A stretch of 64,000 nt of DNA from Entonaema liquescens (taxonomy: Eukaryota > Ascomycota > Sordariomycetes > Xylariales > Xylariaceae). The stretch is taken from contig CADCSX010000002.1 of the NCBI GenBank assembly GCA_902805475.1, forward strand, positions 372,001 through 436,000, read 5' to 3'. Within the stretch, counting starts at the first letter, position 1; each line of letters begins with the position of its first letter. Position numbers and translations under genes: made by a program. Below the pieces are notes generated by a model that was given only the letters and a program-made list of their open reading frames with translations, searched no databases and was not told the origin of the DNA. Positions 34,502 to 47,324 of this stretch are shown piece by piece.

Positions 34502-37094
34502 TTACGCCTGTCCTGGGTTTACATCCGTCCTGCGTTTGCGTCGGAAGAGTGAACGAAGGGATTTGATCCCGCTCTTCTCCCTAACTGTTTCGGCAGCCTC
34601 GCCTTCATTATCTAGACTACCGAGCGACCTAGATGAAGCCGAGGACTGACTCTGGTCATCTGTTTCTCTTGGTTCATTTTCCTGTTTGGTAAAGCTAGGT
34701 CGAGCTGGTAACCATTTAGCGAGCCAACTTCGAAGCATTCTACGTTGCTGAACACCAGAGAGTGCCATCGCGGCCCCAATATACGTTACTGCAGCAACTG
34801 AAATAAAAGTCTTCCAGAACAGTTTCTGGGTCTTCGTCGTATCTCCCTCGACATCGAAGAGATGCATACCGTAAAACGTCTGATATCCCTTAGCAAGCTG
34901 AGAGCTATTAAATGGGTAGTGTGGATCGGTGGACTGCGGGTGATACTTACCGCTACAAAGGAAGGCGGAAGGAAAACGATCGTTAATACCGTAAATACAA
35001 GGAGATATTGGTTGATTCTGGTGCCCTTGATGGCTTCTCTAACGGATTGTGCGTTGAAAAGCTTTGCAACTGTTAGTATTGACCAATGCACGCATTCAAG
35101 TTTGACGACTTACTCCGTTTCGGAGACTCTCAACTGTTTCGGTATTCCGTTTGATGCGCTCCAGCAGTGCTTTACATTCCTTCTCATGCCGAGCGAGAAC
35201 GATATTCCAATTACGCTTAGTTATCTCGGTTGCATCTTCCATTTCTGTAGGATTGCGTTCACCAACAAAGTATATGCGGGTTGTTCTCCATTCCAACACA
35301 TCCTCATTGCATTTCTCTGACACCAGCTTCAAGGTATCCATGCTGCCGATAATCCACTCCGAGAAGATGCGAAACGCCTGTAAGACACTAAAATAAAACT
35401 TGGATCGCTCTAGTTCCTCGCTGTCGTACATATAACGCTCGGTGTTGACCCCGCCGAGGACGTCCTCGAGCTAGGCAGTTCGGAGTTGTTAGCATTAAGA
35501 AGGCACCGGGGCAGCCAAGATTTCTGGCCTACGTAGCCAGACAGCCACACACGATTAGCATTCACGAACCTTGACTGCAAGTAACTCTTCTAGTTTTATA
35601 AGTGTCTCGTTCCAGTCTTCCGACCATTGAATTACCGTGAGGCAAAGCACGCATTGGAAATATGCAACGCCGGCTAGTTGACGACACTGTAGAAGGCCAA
35701 ATTGATCGAGACGGTGTAGACTGGTATCACTATATCTAGGCCGATATATTCTGATTCCACCCCAGTTGTCCGCGAGGGCAATAATGATAAAGGCACCAAA
35801 CGGATCCGCCACAAACGTATCGACTTTTACGGCCAAGGAATATCGGCACTCAGAGAGGTGTAAATTCGGACCGCCTAAAGAGGTAAGGCGGGCACACTCC
35901 CTCTCTAGTCCGAGACCTGTGAAGGCCGGGTCTCTTGTAGACTGGACCTGAGGAAATATCATCACGTCAGAAACGAAAGATCGAAGATGGATGTTCACAA
36001 AAAGCGTTTCGGGCGTAAAATAAGTATCTCCTCGTATCTCCTGCGCAGGCCAGGGAGAGGCATGAGAGAACAGGAAGGAAAGGCCCATTCTATAAGTCCA
36101 GTTTGTCTCGTAAGTAATCCTTAGGGCACTAGCAATCGCGACGACAATGTCGAAATTCAAGATTGCAAAGGAGGTGTCGGCCCAATAACCATCCACTTCA
36201 CTTTCTAATATATCAGCAAAATCTTCGCTATATTCCATTAACTGAAAATTAGGGACTAACAAGAATGTTCCGTACCGAAGCCACCACTGCGGATCTATCT
36301 GCTTTAGTTAGTACTCCGTGGCTGAAAATCCCCTACGAAATTCAATTGACACCGGGAAACATAGGTTGGAAGATTATGGGAGAGATGGAAGTTAGAGAAA
36401 ATCTGGATGCATAACTAACCGGGCTGGGCATCCAGCTGCGATCACAAGTTATTTGTGAACCCTGGCTGTAGTTGACAACGTAATCGCTGATGCTGTTGGC
36501 GTGTCTAATGAACTTCGCCCAATCTCTGCGGGTGGAGCGAAATATATTAGGGATTTCTTTGGGCCATATGATAGTCGTTTTGGTTTCAAAGCTGCTCCAG
36601 GTTTCCCCCGGGAACCCTGATGAGAACGAGTAAACGGACTTCGCATTGCCTCTCCTGATATCGTACGCTGATGCATTCAGTACGACTCGCGGCAGGAAGC
36701 GCTGCTTTCGGTTCTCTGGTAAATATGTTGTATGTTTAAGTTTTTGCAAGAGCTCGTGAAGGATATCTGTCAGTATATCTTCCGTGTTGAAATCGTCAGG
36801 GTTTCTGAACGCGTCATATAAAAAATCATTTTTCTTGTCCTTCGGGTGACAGATATCGAGGTCTTGCGAATTATCAGCAAGATATTTTTTGCTTGCTTTC
36901 TCGTCTATCTTGTCCTGTAGTATTGTTTGTAGTAGGGCAAGGACAGGTGCTTGTTCGGAGCGTAATTTCTTTAACTCGTTGAATACATCCGACATTCCCA
37001 TTTGCTCATACTTGGATCGGGCTTTGCGGAGGTTGCGTCGTGCTCTGTATCCGACATTCCGTCTTTTGCGTGATGCGGTAGGATGATCGGCCAT
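34502..37094 (-). CDS. CorA-like fungal membrane protein
   Basis: Five exons (37094-36420, 36298-35580-minus-ten i.e. ending 35570, 35470-35114, 35061-34951, 34879-34502) give 749 aa; all junctions are phase 0. The first 40 residues are strongly basic (RKRRNVGYRARRNLRKARSK). The long middle region has no domain I recognise. The C-terminus has the CorA-type arrangement: a helical stretch ending LRNGLFNAQSVREAIKG, then two membrane segments near residues 600-622 (YLLVFTVLTIVFLPPSFVA) and 638-662. The loop after the first is TFYGMHLFD, where classical Mg2+ channels have GMN. A cytoplasmic tail with acidic Ser-rich and KSLRSLFRRKRR segments follows. Such proteins are common in ascomycetes; ion transport is unproven. 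The branch site of intron 1 is a perfect TACTAAC. Confidence 0.85.
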
Positions 37095-38655
37095 TGTTTC
37101 GCGAGTCAACGATCATGCAGAGCTCCAATATAGGAGATATCAAGGGGAAGTTTTGTAGAATTGAAGGGCTGTGGGCGCCGTTGCGATAATGGTAGATATT
37201 CCCTGCTCGCTTTCGCTTACCTCACAAATCGGAATAACCATTTCGCCCACAGCCTGCTTTACAGACGTCAAAGCCACCTGTTATGATTGGATGGAAGTTA
37301 TCTAGAATCAAGCCACCTAATGTCCTCCGATTTCGAAACCTGCCATGAAGTCGACACTGCCCCGCCATTATCCGGTCCCAATCCCGCACATCTCCGCCCC
37401 GTGCGCCAACCCCACACCACGGAGCCGGATAGTGCTCCACTTGCCCAGCTGCTAGAATTGATAGCCGGGTCTTGGCATATTAATTTTTCTAACTTTTAAG
37501 ACAGTTAGTTAATTGATAAATACTTGAACAACAATTACCAATAAATTGTCTAAGAGGTTCATCATGCTACTCTCTAGGAGGCACTCTACCTATTTACGAC
37601 CTTTTCTCATATTTACGTAGTTTTTCACATATAATACATAGTAGCGTGTCTGAAGGGAAATGCCAAGACCCGGCCGTTAATTCTCGATTTGTACAGCCTA
37701 GGTAGCAACGTTCTTATCTGCAGCAGATAGGCAATACATGCTCTTTATCTGAGTGTCTCTACATGAAGAATGCTCTATCCGTCACATCGATCACACATTA
37801 CGTCGCCAGATAAAACAAAAAGGAAAAAGAAAAAGAAAATCCAGAATACGCGCCGAAAATAAAAACATAAATATACTAATTGGCACTTCCTACCTCTGTC
37901 GCTTTCGCTTAGATCCCCCCCTATTCTTCCCTTAATCAATTATACGAGGAGCCGCGTAAGTTTTAGCTGCAGAGTAAGCACGATTATACTACGCCCGTGC
38001 CGCCTACTCGTTGAGAAAAGAGAAAGAAAAAGCGAGATAACCACAAAATTTTCATCATGCCACCACCGCATACACCAGTGAATCCCCCCAAACCAACCCC
38101 TGTGGGTGAACGGAACAAGGTTCAGGAAACGGGGCCCGATAGTTCGGGACGCGCGTACAAATTCTCATTTCACTATATTATAAGCCCCAGGGGAGCTTTT
38201 AAACTTGTCGAGAACTTATTTCTTGCAATTGTTATTTCATTTATTCAATTCGCGGTGTGATGCTGATGATAAAGATGACCTATTTCCTGAGTGTAGGTTA
38301 GGCAGTCATCTATATACAAATGAGGAATTCCATGCATGCGAAAGATGCCGCTATATCCGTTTCTACGCCTCGGAGCCTTCATTTTTTTTCACGAGGCTTC
38401 CCCTCCTTATAAAAACTCCTAAATGCATCGCATCGCATCGCATCAATTCCATTTCCAGTTTCCCATTCATTTACGTTCGACCGACCCGGTCACTCCTCGC
38501 AATCGTCTCTTTAGTATAGAACGGGCCGGTCTCATATGCAAGAACCCAGGAACGCCACGCAAAATGTCATGGAACATTAGGTGAGGAAAATGTTACTACC
38601 GCTCGCTTTTTCATTTTCATATATTTTCTTTTTTCATTTCTTGTTGAGACTTCTG
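37095..38655. other. Gene-poor spacer
   Basis: Promoter side of the CorA-like gene on the left and 3' flank of the glycosyltransferase-like gene on the right. A short (GCATC) repeat near 38425-38441. No supportable gene. Confidence 0.5.
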
Positions 38656-40438
38656 CTATCGTCCCATACCGCCTTCGTCTTTAAACTCGGGGCACATCAG
38701 ATCCCATGGCTTCTTCTGGTTCTTAGCGGTACAGACAGCCTCGTTTGCGAATGCCCGCCATCGATCTAGGAGGTCGCTCTTGTTGATGCCGTCCTTTTGG
38801 GTAAAGAAGCTGAAGTGGCCTACCACGGAGCGAGTGTCAATGACGAATGGTCGTCCAATGCGCCTTGGGATGTCCGCAGTGATATCCTGCTCGTCATCAT
38901 CTGCGATGGGTAATTGGTCCCTGATATCGGAACCCCACACGGCGCAAAAATTCAGGTTGTATCGGTTATATCCGGTATCATATGTCTGCTCACCACCGGG
39001 ACCGGCTTTTTTAGAGAGGGCTATCGCGGAAGCGTTGGGCCCCAGAGCGTTCTCTGGATATCGAATATTTCGACCAAAGAAATAGCGTTGCATCTTGTTC
39101 TGCTCGAGATTGTACAAGAGTGAATATTGCTGCTGCGCGCCGATAGCCCAAGATTTCCATGCCAAACCGAATGCAATCGCGTCGGAACCGCGGTTCTGGT
39201 CATATTTACCCATCGGTGTCTTCAGCAGATCGTAGTGATCGTCGGATATAAGGAGCCAAGGGTGACCGCGGTATGACGGCTCCATATCCATAACTTTATA
39301 CTCGTCCACCAGCTGGTCCTTAGGGTACTTCTTCTTCTCAGATGTGCGCCATGTCTCGGCGGCGTGAAACGAAGGTTTGCTGCTCGGATCCGGGAGGAAG
39401 GGGTGGATCGCGCCATAGTGGTATTGTTCCATTCCCGTGACGGGGCTGTTAACCAAATTTGACGAGATGGCATATGGGTGAGGTAAGGCGATGCGGGTAT
39501 GGACAAGCTGAGGAATGGCGTCAGGGTGGATATAAACCTGAACAATTAGGTTAGTTAACGATTCGTCCCAATCTTCGGAAATCATCCTCCTGAATGCAGG
39601 ATGCTACTCACGATGTCATCATCTATCTTGACATAGATAGTTTTGTCTTCTACGGCATAGTTCCACAGGCACTTATATGTTTCACCTTCGCATTTGTCCT
39701 TGCCAACAACCTTGTAGCCGGGTGTCTTCTTGACAAGGTCTTCTATCCAGGCGATATCGTCTTCTTCCTTGGTGTGGGCCATAAACCATACTTCGTCAAA
39801 GTAGCCGCCATTCGATGCTAGATTCTGCTGGAGGTAACAATCTAAGATATCTACATATCTCTTGCGGCCGTAAAAGACCATGCCGATGATCTTGATACCT
39901 GCAGGTTTCTTCCACCCACCCTTAGGAGCGATACTATCTGTCTTGATCTTATTCTTTCGGCTGGCCCCTGGGGCTTATATTCACCATCCTCGCCTACAGG
40001 CCACGTGGTGCAGTACTTGTCATTAGCCTCAAGCTTTGGCGGCTTGTATTCCGAGGTTTGACTCCCGGTGGGCTTTGCAGTTTCTGCGGAGGACACGGTA
40101 CTGCTGGTTGGTGTGGGAGACACGTCAACGTCTGTTTGGTGCTGGGTAGGTATTGTCGGGGAATAAGGGTTGAAGATGAACAGCGTAATAAGTAAGGAGA
40201 TGACAATGGCGAAGATGTAGTACTTGGGGCTGAATTTCCGACAAGGCGCCCAGGTAGGTAAGGCGAACGACTGAATACGGCGCCATAAAGGATGTTGTTC
40301 TATCCGGAGCCTACGGCGTGACGACCGGCTTTGCCGACTGCTTTCGGTATCGTCATAGTCGAATTCCTCGCTCGATGGCGACTGACTCTCCTTAGAAAGC
40401 AGCTGAGCCTGAGACTCGACGTCTTCTTCTCGCTTCAT
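38656..40438 (-). CDS. Type II membrane glycosyltransferase-like protein
   Basis: Two exons (40438-39612, 39537-38656), about 569 aa if one missing base is allowed. The N-terminus is a short acidic, Ser-rich cytosolic tail with RRRLRIEQHPLWRR, then one signal anchor near residue 73 (YYIFAIVISLLITLFIF) and a Pro/Thr/Ser stem, the usual Golgi type II layout. The lumenal part starts GIKIIGMVFYGRKRYVDIL and carries TIYVKIDDDIVYIHP, a DxD-like nucleotide-sugar/metal motif. Then come HPYAISSNLVNSP and RGHPWLLISDDHYDLL. I recognise the family as a fungal conserved GT-A-like group with no assigned donor. The frame shifts at the adjoining G/C runs 39965-39973: upstream the frame is EYKPQG, downstream ASRKNKIKTD. 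The intron (GTGAGT, TTCAG) is phase 0. Confidence 0.82.
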
Positions 40439-43400
40439 TTTGATTTGCGACTCGTGCGAAACGCGACCGAGAACACTAGGATTGTCGTATTGCCAAGATA
40501 AAATGCCGATAGGATATGCACCTCGATCCTATAAGTCTACAGCTTATGTAGAAACTTTCTCACTCCAACGTCGTTGAAACGGTGGTATCCTTCGAAGGGT
40601 GTCGCGGGATAATTAACGCCGATACATATAGGCGTATATTAAAAATGTCAAGTCCACAACGACGACTGCGGCGACAATGATGTTGACGAAGGGGTCATAT
40701 TATGGAAAAAGTCCCTTGCAACATTTGAGTGAAAAGGAAAATAAAAACGATAGACTGGGGTGGTGAAGGAAAGGGAGGGGCGAGAGAAAGATGGCGACAG
40801 TTCAGGCAGTTAATAATTATTTTCCGGTGACTAGAATGGGTAGAATGGGTAGGACTTTGTTGGTGCAATCACGGTCCCCAAGTTGTACCCAAGTTGTACT
40901 AGGTTACTAGTAGGTAATAAGAGATATTCCTTTGCATTTGCATTTGCATTTGCATTTGCATTTGCACTTACATGGGCATGGGCAGTACCTGTATTAGCAA
41001 GCTTGTCATTAAGGGCAAATAGAAGAAGAAAAAAAAAAAAAAAAAAGGTCGAGGTGGTCTAGGTAGTGGCTTAGGCAGTTTACGGGATACTACTCGAGTA
41101 TTGCTTAGCTCCTGCACCTAGCGTTGCTTCTCAGTTTTTAAAGTTAGGGGATCCTTTAAAGCAGGGCTCGCGGTTCGTTCCCGTCCCACATCGTTGAGTG
41201 TTTCCATTTAAGTCCCACCTCATTATTACAGGGGTATGTAAATACACGGATCTGTAGTACATGCATGTACATTGCGCCTTCCGTATGATTCGTGAAAGAA
41301 ACAAAAGTAACAAAAGTAACGTGAGATAACAGGCACAAGGGATAGATTGATTAGGTACTACCTTGTAAATGTATATCTGGTAAATGTATCTATTTTATGT
41401 AATCTGTAAATCCCATTTCTATTCTATTTTCTCCATCCAACTTCTGCCGATCTCTTGCGTACACACACGGCACATAACAATTCACTAATACCAGATCTAC
41501 GGGTGTTACTTACGTTTGCTTACACAGTGATACATCATCATCCTCTTCTTCATCTTTGTCTTTGTCTTCCTTTACCTTTCTTCGTTTTTATAGTACATTG
41601 TTTATAATCTACCTTACTCGGCTACTCCCTGCAGTCGGCACTACTCAGGTCCAGACCACCTCCAGGCCACCTCTTAAAGAATGATCGGATTGAGTAGTTC
41701 GATTTTTCCAAAAGTTCGTATTGCACTAGCCTATCACCTCTTTGCAAAACCCCCATTGATAAACTACATTGGATGAAGTGAACACGATACTGCATAGCAC
41801 CTCGGCACGCGCATATTCTGCCAGGGTGAGTTACATTAGGGACTAACACCCCATCAGCATTTGTCGCTTCAGCTGCGTGACGCTTGGTAGAATTCAGAAG
41901 TAAATATCCGGGTTTGCTCGGGTGCCAACCCACAAGGAATGGCGCCAATACATGAGCTACTACGTACTAATCTATTCTAACTTCATACTAGAATTGCTAG
42001 AATTGCTAGAATTGCTAATTCGGCCTCTAAAAACATGACTATTAATATGCTATTTTGGTTTCGAGTTTCCAGACCGCGCTGTTTAAAAGCCCAAGTCCTG
42101 CCACCGCGATCGACTCTGATCAGCAATAAAAAGGAGCAGACGGTGTTGATCGCGGGAATTATACCCTCTTCCAGCGCACGTTAGTGCCTAGAGCACGACG
42201 GGGGTGGGCTATGTTAGCTTCGACCACATCAGTCGCGGACCCTTTTGACCGGAAAGCATTAACACGTGCGGCCGCATAATTATCTCGTCAGCTTTGTGCA
42301 TGGGGGAAAACGAGAAAACGAGGAAGCGAAACCGACGATTTGGCCATCTCACTCGTGTCGAAGCAAAAAAGCTTCTGTGCCGCACAAGGGCAGTCCTGCC
42401 GAAATGGGCTCATAAGCGTCTGACGCCAGAAGAGATGCCGGTCTAGAACATCAAAATAAAGATTACATCTGCCAAGCTCGTTGAAGAACGCCGAGAAAAA
42501 ACATAATCCTTATACCAACTTTGCTGAAGGTACGGTAGTTCCCGATAAACCGGTCTTTGTCTTAAAAGGCCAGCCTTATGCTTATCATACCCAATTAAAC
42601 GCGATGAAATATGTCGAAGCCAAATAAACGTCTCAACTATCAAGGTCTTGGCCGGGCTGTTGGGACAACTTTACAAATCGGCTTTTGAAGAGAAGGAATA
42701 ATTAGGGGGGTTTAAAAGCCGGTGCTCGCTATCCCCGTTGGCCACATACCTCAAGACTTTTGACCAGCCAGTATACCGCCATAGAATACACTTTTTCCAC
42801 GTAGGACCCTCAGCCCAATTTTCCAATAATGGTTCAGATTTGCGAAGGTTTGCCTTTTACTATGTATAGATCATACAAATCTATAACCAAAATGTCAATA
42901 ATCGGCGATATATACACCGCGACATCAAGACCAAATTCCTCACACCTTTTCTGAGAAAGCCGTTCTGATTTGTGTCTATAGGATACTAAATAGTAGATAT
43001 TAAATAGTAGATATTATAGTATAGTTGAAGCTTGATGCATTGCATCTACTCAATCAATAGGCTATCTTGTCGGACCTCCTGCAATAGGGCTAGCAGCTTT
43101 GCCATGCCAAGTTTGGCCCTAAAGCGTCTAGAGCTGGAACATGTATCGCCTTACGCACCGACCATAATAATCCCTATGCGTCCTAGCTATGACGGTACAA
43201 AGAACATTCCACAGCTCATCCTAGCTCGCCATGATGCTAAGACCACCATCCTAGCATAAGACCTGCGTTGGGGTCCGATCTCGAGTCGCACGTACATATG
43301 AGATGTCCACTTTTCCGGCTTCACGCTTGCAGAAAGGAATAACAACGTGGCTTGGCAAATCCCAAATATTCCATCCCGCATCCTCGAATGGTCTCACAAC

Positions 43401-45050
43401 GTCATGTCGATTTCATGAGAGTGCCGGTGATTTTTCAGCAGTTCCGTCATAGGAGGATTTAAGGCGATTACTGATGATCATATAGGCTTTAATTGGGATT
43501 CGTGACTCGATAGCTAACATCCTCTAGGTGAAGTCGATCAATTCTTAATACCCTAAAAATAAAGCTAGGTTTTACACTTTTAACTAGTTACTTGATATAC
43601 TATCAGACATTCATTCACTCCACCTCCGAATTGGTTAGTCAAGATGAGATACTAATTACATATGTACAGCCGACGAGAATACAAGGTGCATTTACATATA
43701 TGTTTTACGTCATATTATGTCTGGTACGCTGCTAAGCCACTATTAAAAGATGACAAAGATATTCGTTACCCAGTATAAGCCCCGGCTGTAGCGTAGAATG
43801 GCGAATGACGAATGATAGCCTTCTAACTGGCGAAACACCGAAGTTACACGGCAGTAAACAAAGCCAAAGGCTATCGTAACTGACTGACACTGGGCACTGG
43901 GGTATTACAAACATGCCGTGAAGGCGATTGAAGAAACGGGTTGGTTTCATGACCTTATGCTTATAAGACATGCCCGTGTAACTGGAGCTTCTCAGATCGA
44001 GTAAGGCCGAACGAGGCCTCCGGTTCAATTATAACTACGGTACAATACTTGATGTAGATATTATTCGTCAAAGACTTGGATGTTGCGGTCCGATGGGGAA
44101 GTGTAACGAATCTCCAATGTGGCTGCGTAGTTTTTGTAGACCACATACCAGAATAGCAACCTACCCAGGACTAAACTCGGGCGTATTTTCTTTTTTTCGA
44201 AAACATCTTTCTATTCGCCCTCCTTGCTAGTGAATGGGGACGTGGGCTTATATGTTGGCGTAGGACAACTTGGGTTGGGTAGTCTCGCCTACTCTCTTAT
44301 TGGCTCTTTTTGGAAACAAACTGTTTCGCGAGCAAAATGGGAGGAGGATGGAATGTTTGACAAGCAATGTGGCCTAGACCGTCTGTCCTAGTTAAAGTAC
44401 TACTACAGAAGTATAAAGTACGTTATTCGTGGTGACATAGAGAAACGTAGTATTTTAGGTAATTGATGCTGTCGAAACATTATTAGCACTGTTAAATCTG
44501 GTGTTAAATACACAATGTTATGTACACTAACACCCGCCTTACCAACTTATTAAGTGACATAATAAGGACTAGAGCATCAACAGGGGGATTAGGGGATCAT
44601 ATAGTTATTGTCAGTGTGTCATGTGATACTTTTGGAGCCTGAGAATCGTTGAGGCTCCTCATACTGAGGATTTGAATATGTAAGACTGGATAGGCGAACT
44701 AGTAGGTTAGATAATGTGGGATATCATCAGTAGTAAATCCGAGTATATTTGTTGGGATGGGATGTTAAATTCCACATTTACATAGGTATTCCCCTTCAGC
44801 CAGCACGTTCCTTATCGCTTACTATCGATAACTTCTTATCATCCCGCGCACGTTTTTCCGCCCGAAGAAAAAAGTGCGGGTGGGTCCCGACCTCGAACTT
44901 TCCCATTAGCTCTCTTCGCCCAAGCAAAAATTAATTGTCGGAAAAGCTTCCCCCAAAAAGTTTAACCCCCAATTCGAGACGAAATCGCGATCGACACCGT
45001 ACCAACACACGAAAATAGAGGGCCAATTGACCTCGCTGCACAACGCTATA
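40439..45050. other. 4.6-kb gene desert
   Basis: No gene could be supported on either strand; the longest open frame (41622-41948, minus) has no domain features. It contains the (TTTGCA)7 microsatellite at 40931-40972, an A-run near 41029-41046, a GAATTGCTA repeat near 41992-42017 and the promoter sides of both flanking genes. No element with clear inverted repeats was seen. Confidence 0.5.
40931..40972. repeat. Hexanucleotide microsatellite (TTTGCA)7
   Basis: Seven perfect units, read directly. About 500 bp upstream of the glycosyltransferase-like gene start. Confidence 0.95.
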
Positions 45051-45860
45051 ATGTCGAGAGGAGCGCCGCGCGGACGGGGCGGCTTCGGTGGAGGTTTTGG
45101 TGGAGGTCGTGGAGGAGGAGGGCGAGGCGGTACGTTTGTGATAGCTTCTTCTTTTTTTTTCTTTTTTTTTTTTGGGTTCTCCTTAATTGAAGAGAATGAA
45201 ATGCGGCGAGTCAAGGCAAAGCAACCAAAAGCTAACGTACTATTTTTGTAATGAAAAACAGGCCGCGGCGGCTTCGGGCAGCGCGACTTCGGCCCACCCG
45301 ACCAGATCCTGGCGATGGGCAGCTTCCTGCACGCGTGCGAGGGGGAGATGGTGTGCGAGAGTATCAACCCGAAGGTGCCGCACTTCAACGCGCAGATCTT
45401 CCTGGAGAACAAGACGGCCGTCGGCAAGGTCGACGAGGTGCTCGGCCCCATCAACCAGGTCTACTTCACCATCAAGCCTACCGAGGGCATCCAGGCTTCC
45501 TCCTTCAAGCCCGGCGACAAGTTCTTCATCGGCTCGGAGAAGCTCCTGCCTCTCGAGAAGTTCCTCCCAAGCCGAAACCACCCCCGGCGCACCCAAGGTC
45601 AAGAAGGCGAGCCGCGGGGGCGGGCGCGGGGCGCGAGGCGGCCCGATAAGAGGGGTGGACGCGGTGGGTTCGGTGGTGGTGGTAGAGGTGGCCCGTCGAG
45701 AGGTGGTCGTGGCGGCTTTGGTGGTGGTAGTGGTTTCGGAGGAGGCCGGGGAGGCGGTGGTTTCGGTGGTGGCCGTGGAGGTAGCGGTGGATTCAGCAGA
45801 GGCGGAGGCGGAGGTGGTGGCAGGGGACGAGGCGGATTCAGCCGAGGAGGTCGATTCTAA
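45051..45860 (+). CDS. GAR1: H/ACA snoRNP protein Gar1
   Basis: Two exons (45051-45129, 45262-45860) encode 225 aa as read. Gar1 is one of four core H/ACA snoRNP proteins guiding pseudouridylation of rRNA and snRNA in the nucleolus, and it helps load and release substrate RNA. An N-terminal RGG segment precedes the conserved core (about residues 38-125): MGSFLHACEGEMVCE, PHFNAQIFLENKTAVGKVDE, INQVYFTIKPTEGI, KFFIGSEKLLPLEKFLP. A C-terminal RGG box follows. Between 45566 and 45644 the read frame gives an unusual SRNHPRRTQG segment. The other two frames there encode KPKPPP and GAPKVKKASRGGG, the expected linker. Three one-base losses at 45566-45568, 45586-45587 and 45642-45644 would explain this and restore the frame. 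Confidence 0.95.
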
Positions 45861-47324
45861 GCCTTGCCCGGGAGACTCGATAATACCCCTAACCCCTAAC
45901 CCCCACCCCTCTTATTTGTGTACTCTCTCTTCCTACCGAGCACTTGGGCCTCACGCACACCTCCCCGTTATCGTGGTCGTAGTAGTAGTAGTGGCCGTCA
46001 TCTGATTCAAATGTTCTCACGTGGTACGGGAATGGCGTTACGAAGGGAAAGTTTTTCTGATTATTTTTAAAAAAAAAATATGTCTTCCTTTTTTTTTCCT
46101 CCTCTCTGTTCACCCAACCAACGCTTTGCATAGAACGAAAAGATTCTTACTGGTTTTTACCTACCGAGATACTACTGGTTGGGACTGTAAATATACAGGT
46201 GTCTACGTGTACTTATTGCATGGACCTGGTTGAACTTTGTGACGCACGCAGTGTGGTTTCTCGTCTTATACCTAGTATTGAATGAGTTCGCATATGCAAA
46301 GTGCTGCCTCTGGTAACCTGTAGACGATCCCGATATTTCGAGTTCCGCATTTCTAGATATCATTGGCGCCATTAAGATAACGAGAAGCTGTCGCTCGGAC
46401 TTCGATATATGCCATAGCATTGATGAAATATGATATAGACGTAAGCACTCAGTCAGACGTTAAGATATATATATATATATATATACATACAGTATTTCAA
46501 CAACCAGTACCCCAGCAAATCAATATTCTCGGTTCACAGTCGTTCTAATCATGCCTGCTCAAACGGCGAATACGTATCTAGACGTATCGTAGATATCTCT
46601 TCTAGGTACTCTCCAACTACCACAACAGGCATCATCACACCAAACATAGCTCTCCCATCTCGGCTATACGTCCTCAGCTGCCTCCCTAGGCAATAAACCA
46701 GTCACAAAATCACCCCGGCAGTAGTATCATGTGAAAGAATTCGTATTTCCTAGTTTCGTATACCCCTATTCATATCCCCACCTATCTTATATCGACCTCG
46801 ATATCGATACTCCCTATTCATGTTTTCATATTCATATTTCATTCATCCCCGCCAGACCGAAACCACGAGTAGGTGGGTATCCCTAGTCTAGCTCCCCCAC
46901 AGAACCATCTCATCGCAAGGAAAAAATCTTAATGAACAATCAAAGACTCTTACCGCCGCCCCGTCCTCTTTGTGCAAACCGGCGAGCTCTGGCAGTTTGA
47001 GGTATACCAACTTAAAAAAAAAAAAAAAAAAAAAAAAGGATAGAACGAGAGAAAGAACCGACGCCGCGCAGAAAGGGAAAATTGGAAAAGGTATACTTCC
47101 AGCATCTGTCGCTAACAATGAAACGTCAAACCACCCAGCTCTCCATCGCCCTTTCGATAACAATCAGAAGGTCACGTTATATCCAAACGAACCAGGCCGG
47201 GAACCTGTCCCTTAAGTCGAGGTCGTTGAGCGTGTCACCCCCGATTCAAGGCCACGCTGTATCCTACAACCATCGACAGGATATCAATTCTATCCAGCTT
47301 ATATAACCAAATCCCCACACACGT
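45861..47324. other. Convergent spacer between GAR1 and SLM1-like gene
   Basis: 3' flanks. Contains an AT dinucleotide run (46465-46485) and a 24-bp A-run near 47013. No supportable gene. Confidence 0.55.

Noticed and set aside
17104..45860. Programmed frameshifting as explanation for the broken frames
   Set aside because: There is no shared slippery heptamer or downstream structure. The sites differ, and all fit loss of a G or C at a run, so sequence error is the simpler reading.
45187..46005. 272-codon frame overlapping GAR1
   Set aside because: It is a shifted reading of the Gly/Arg repeat region. Part of it does contain the true linker (GAPKVKK), but that is explained by the inferred single-base losses.
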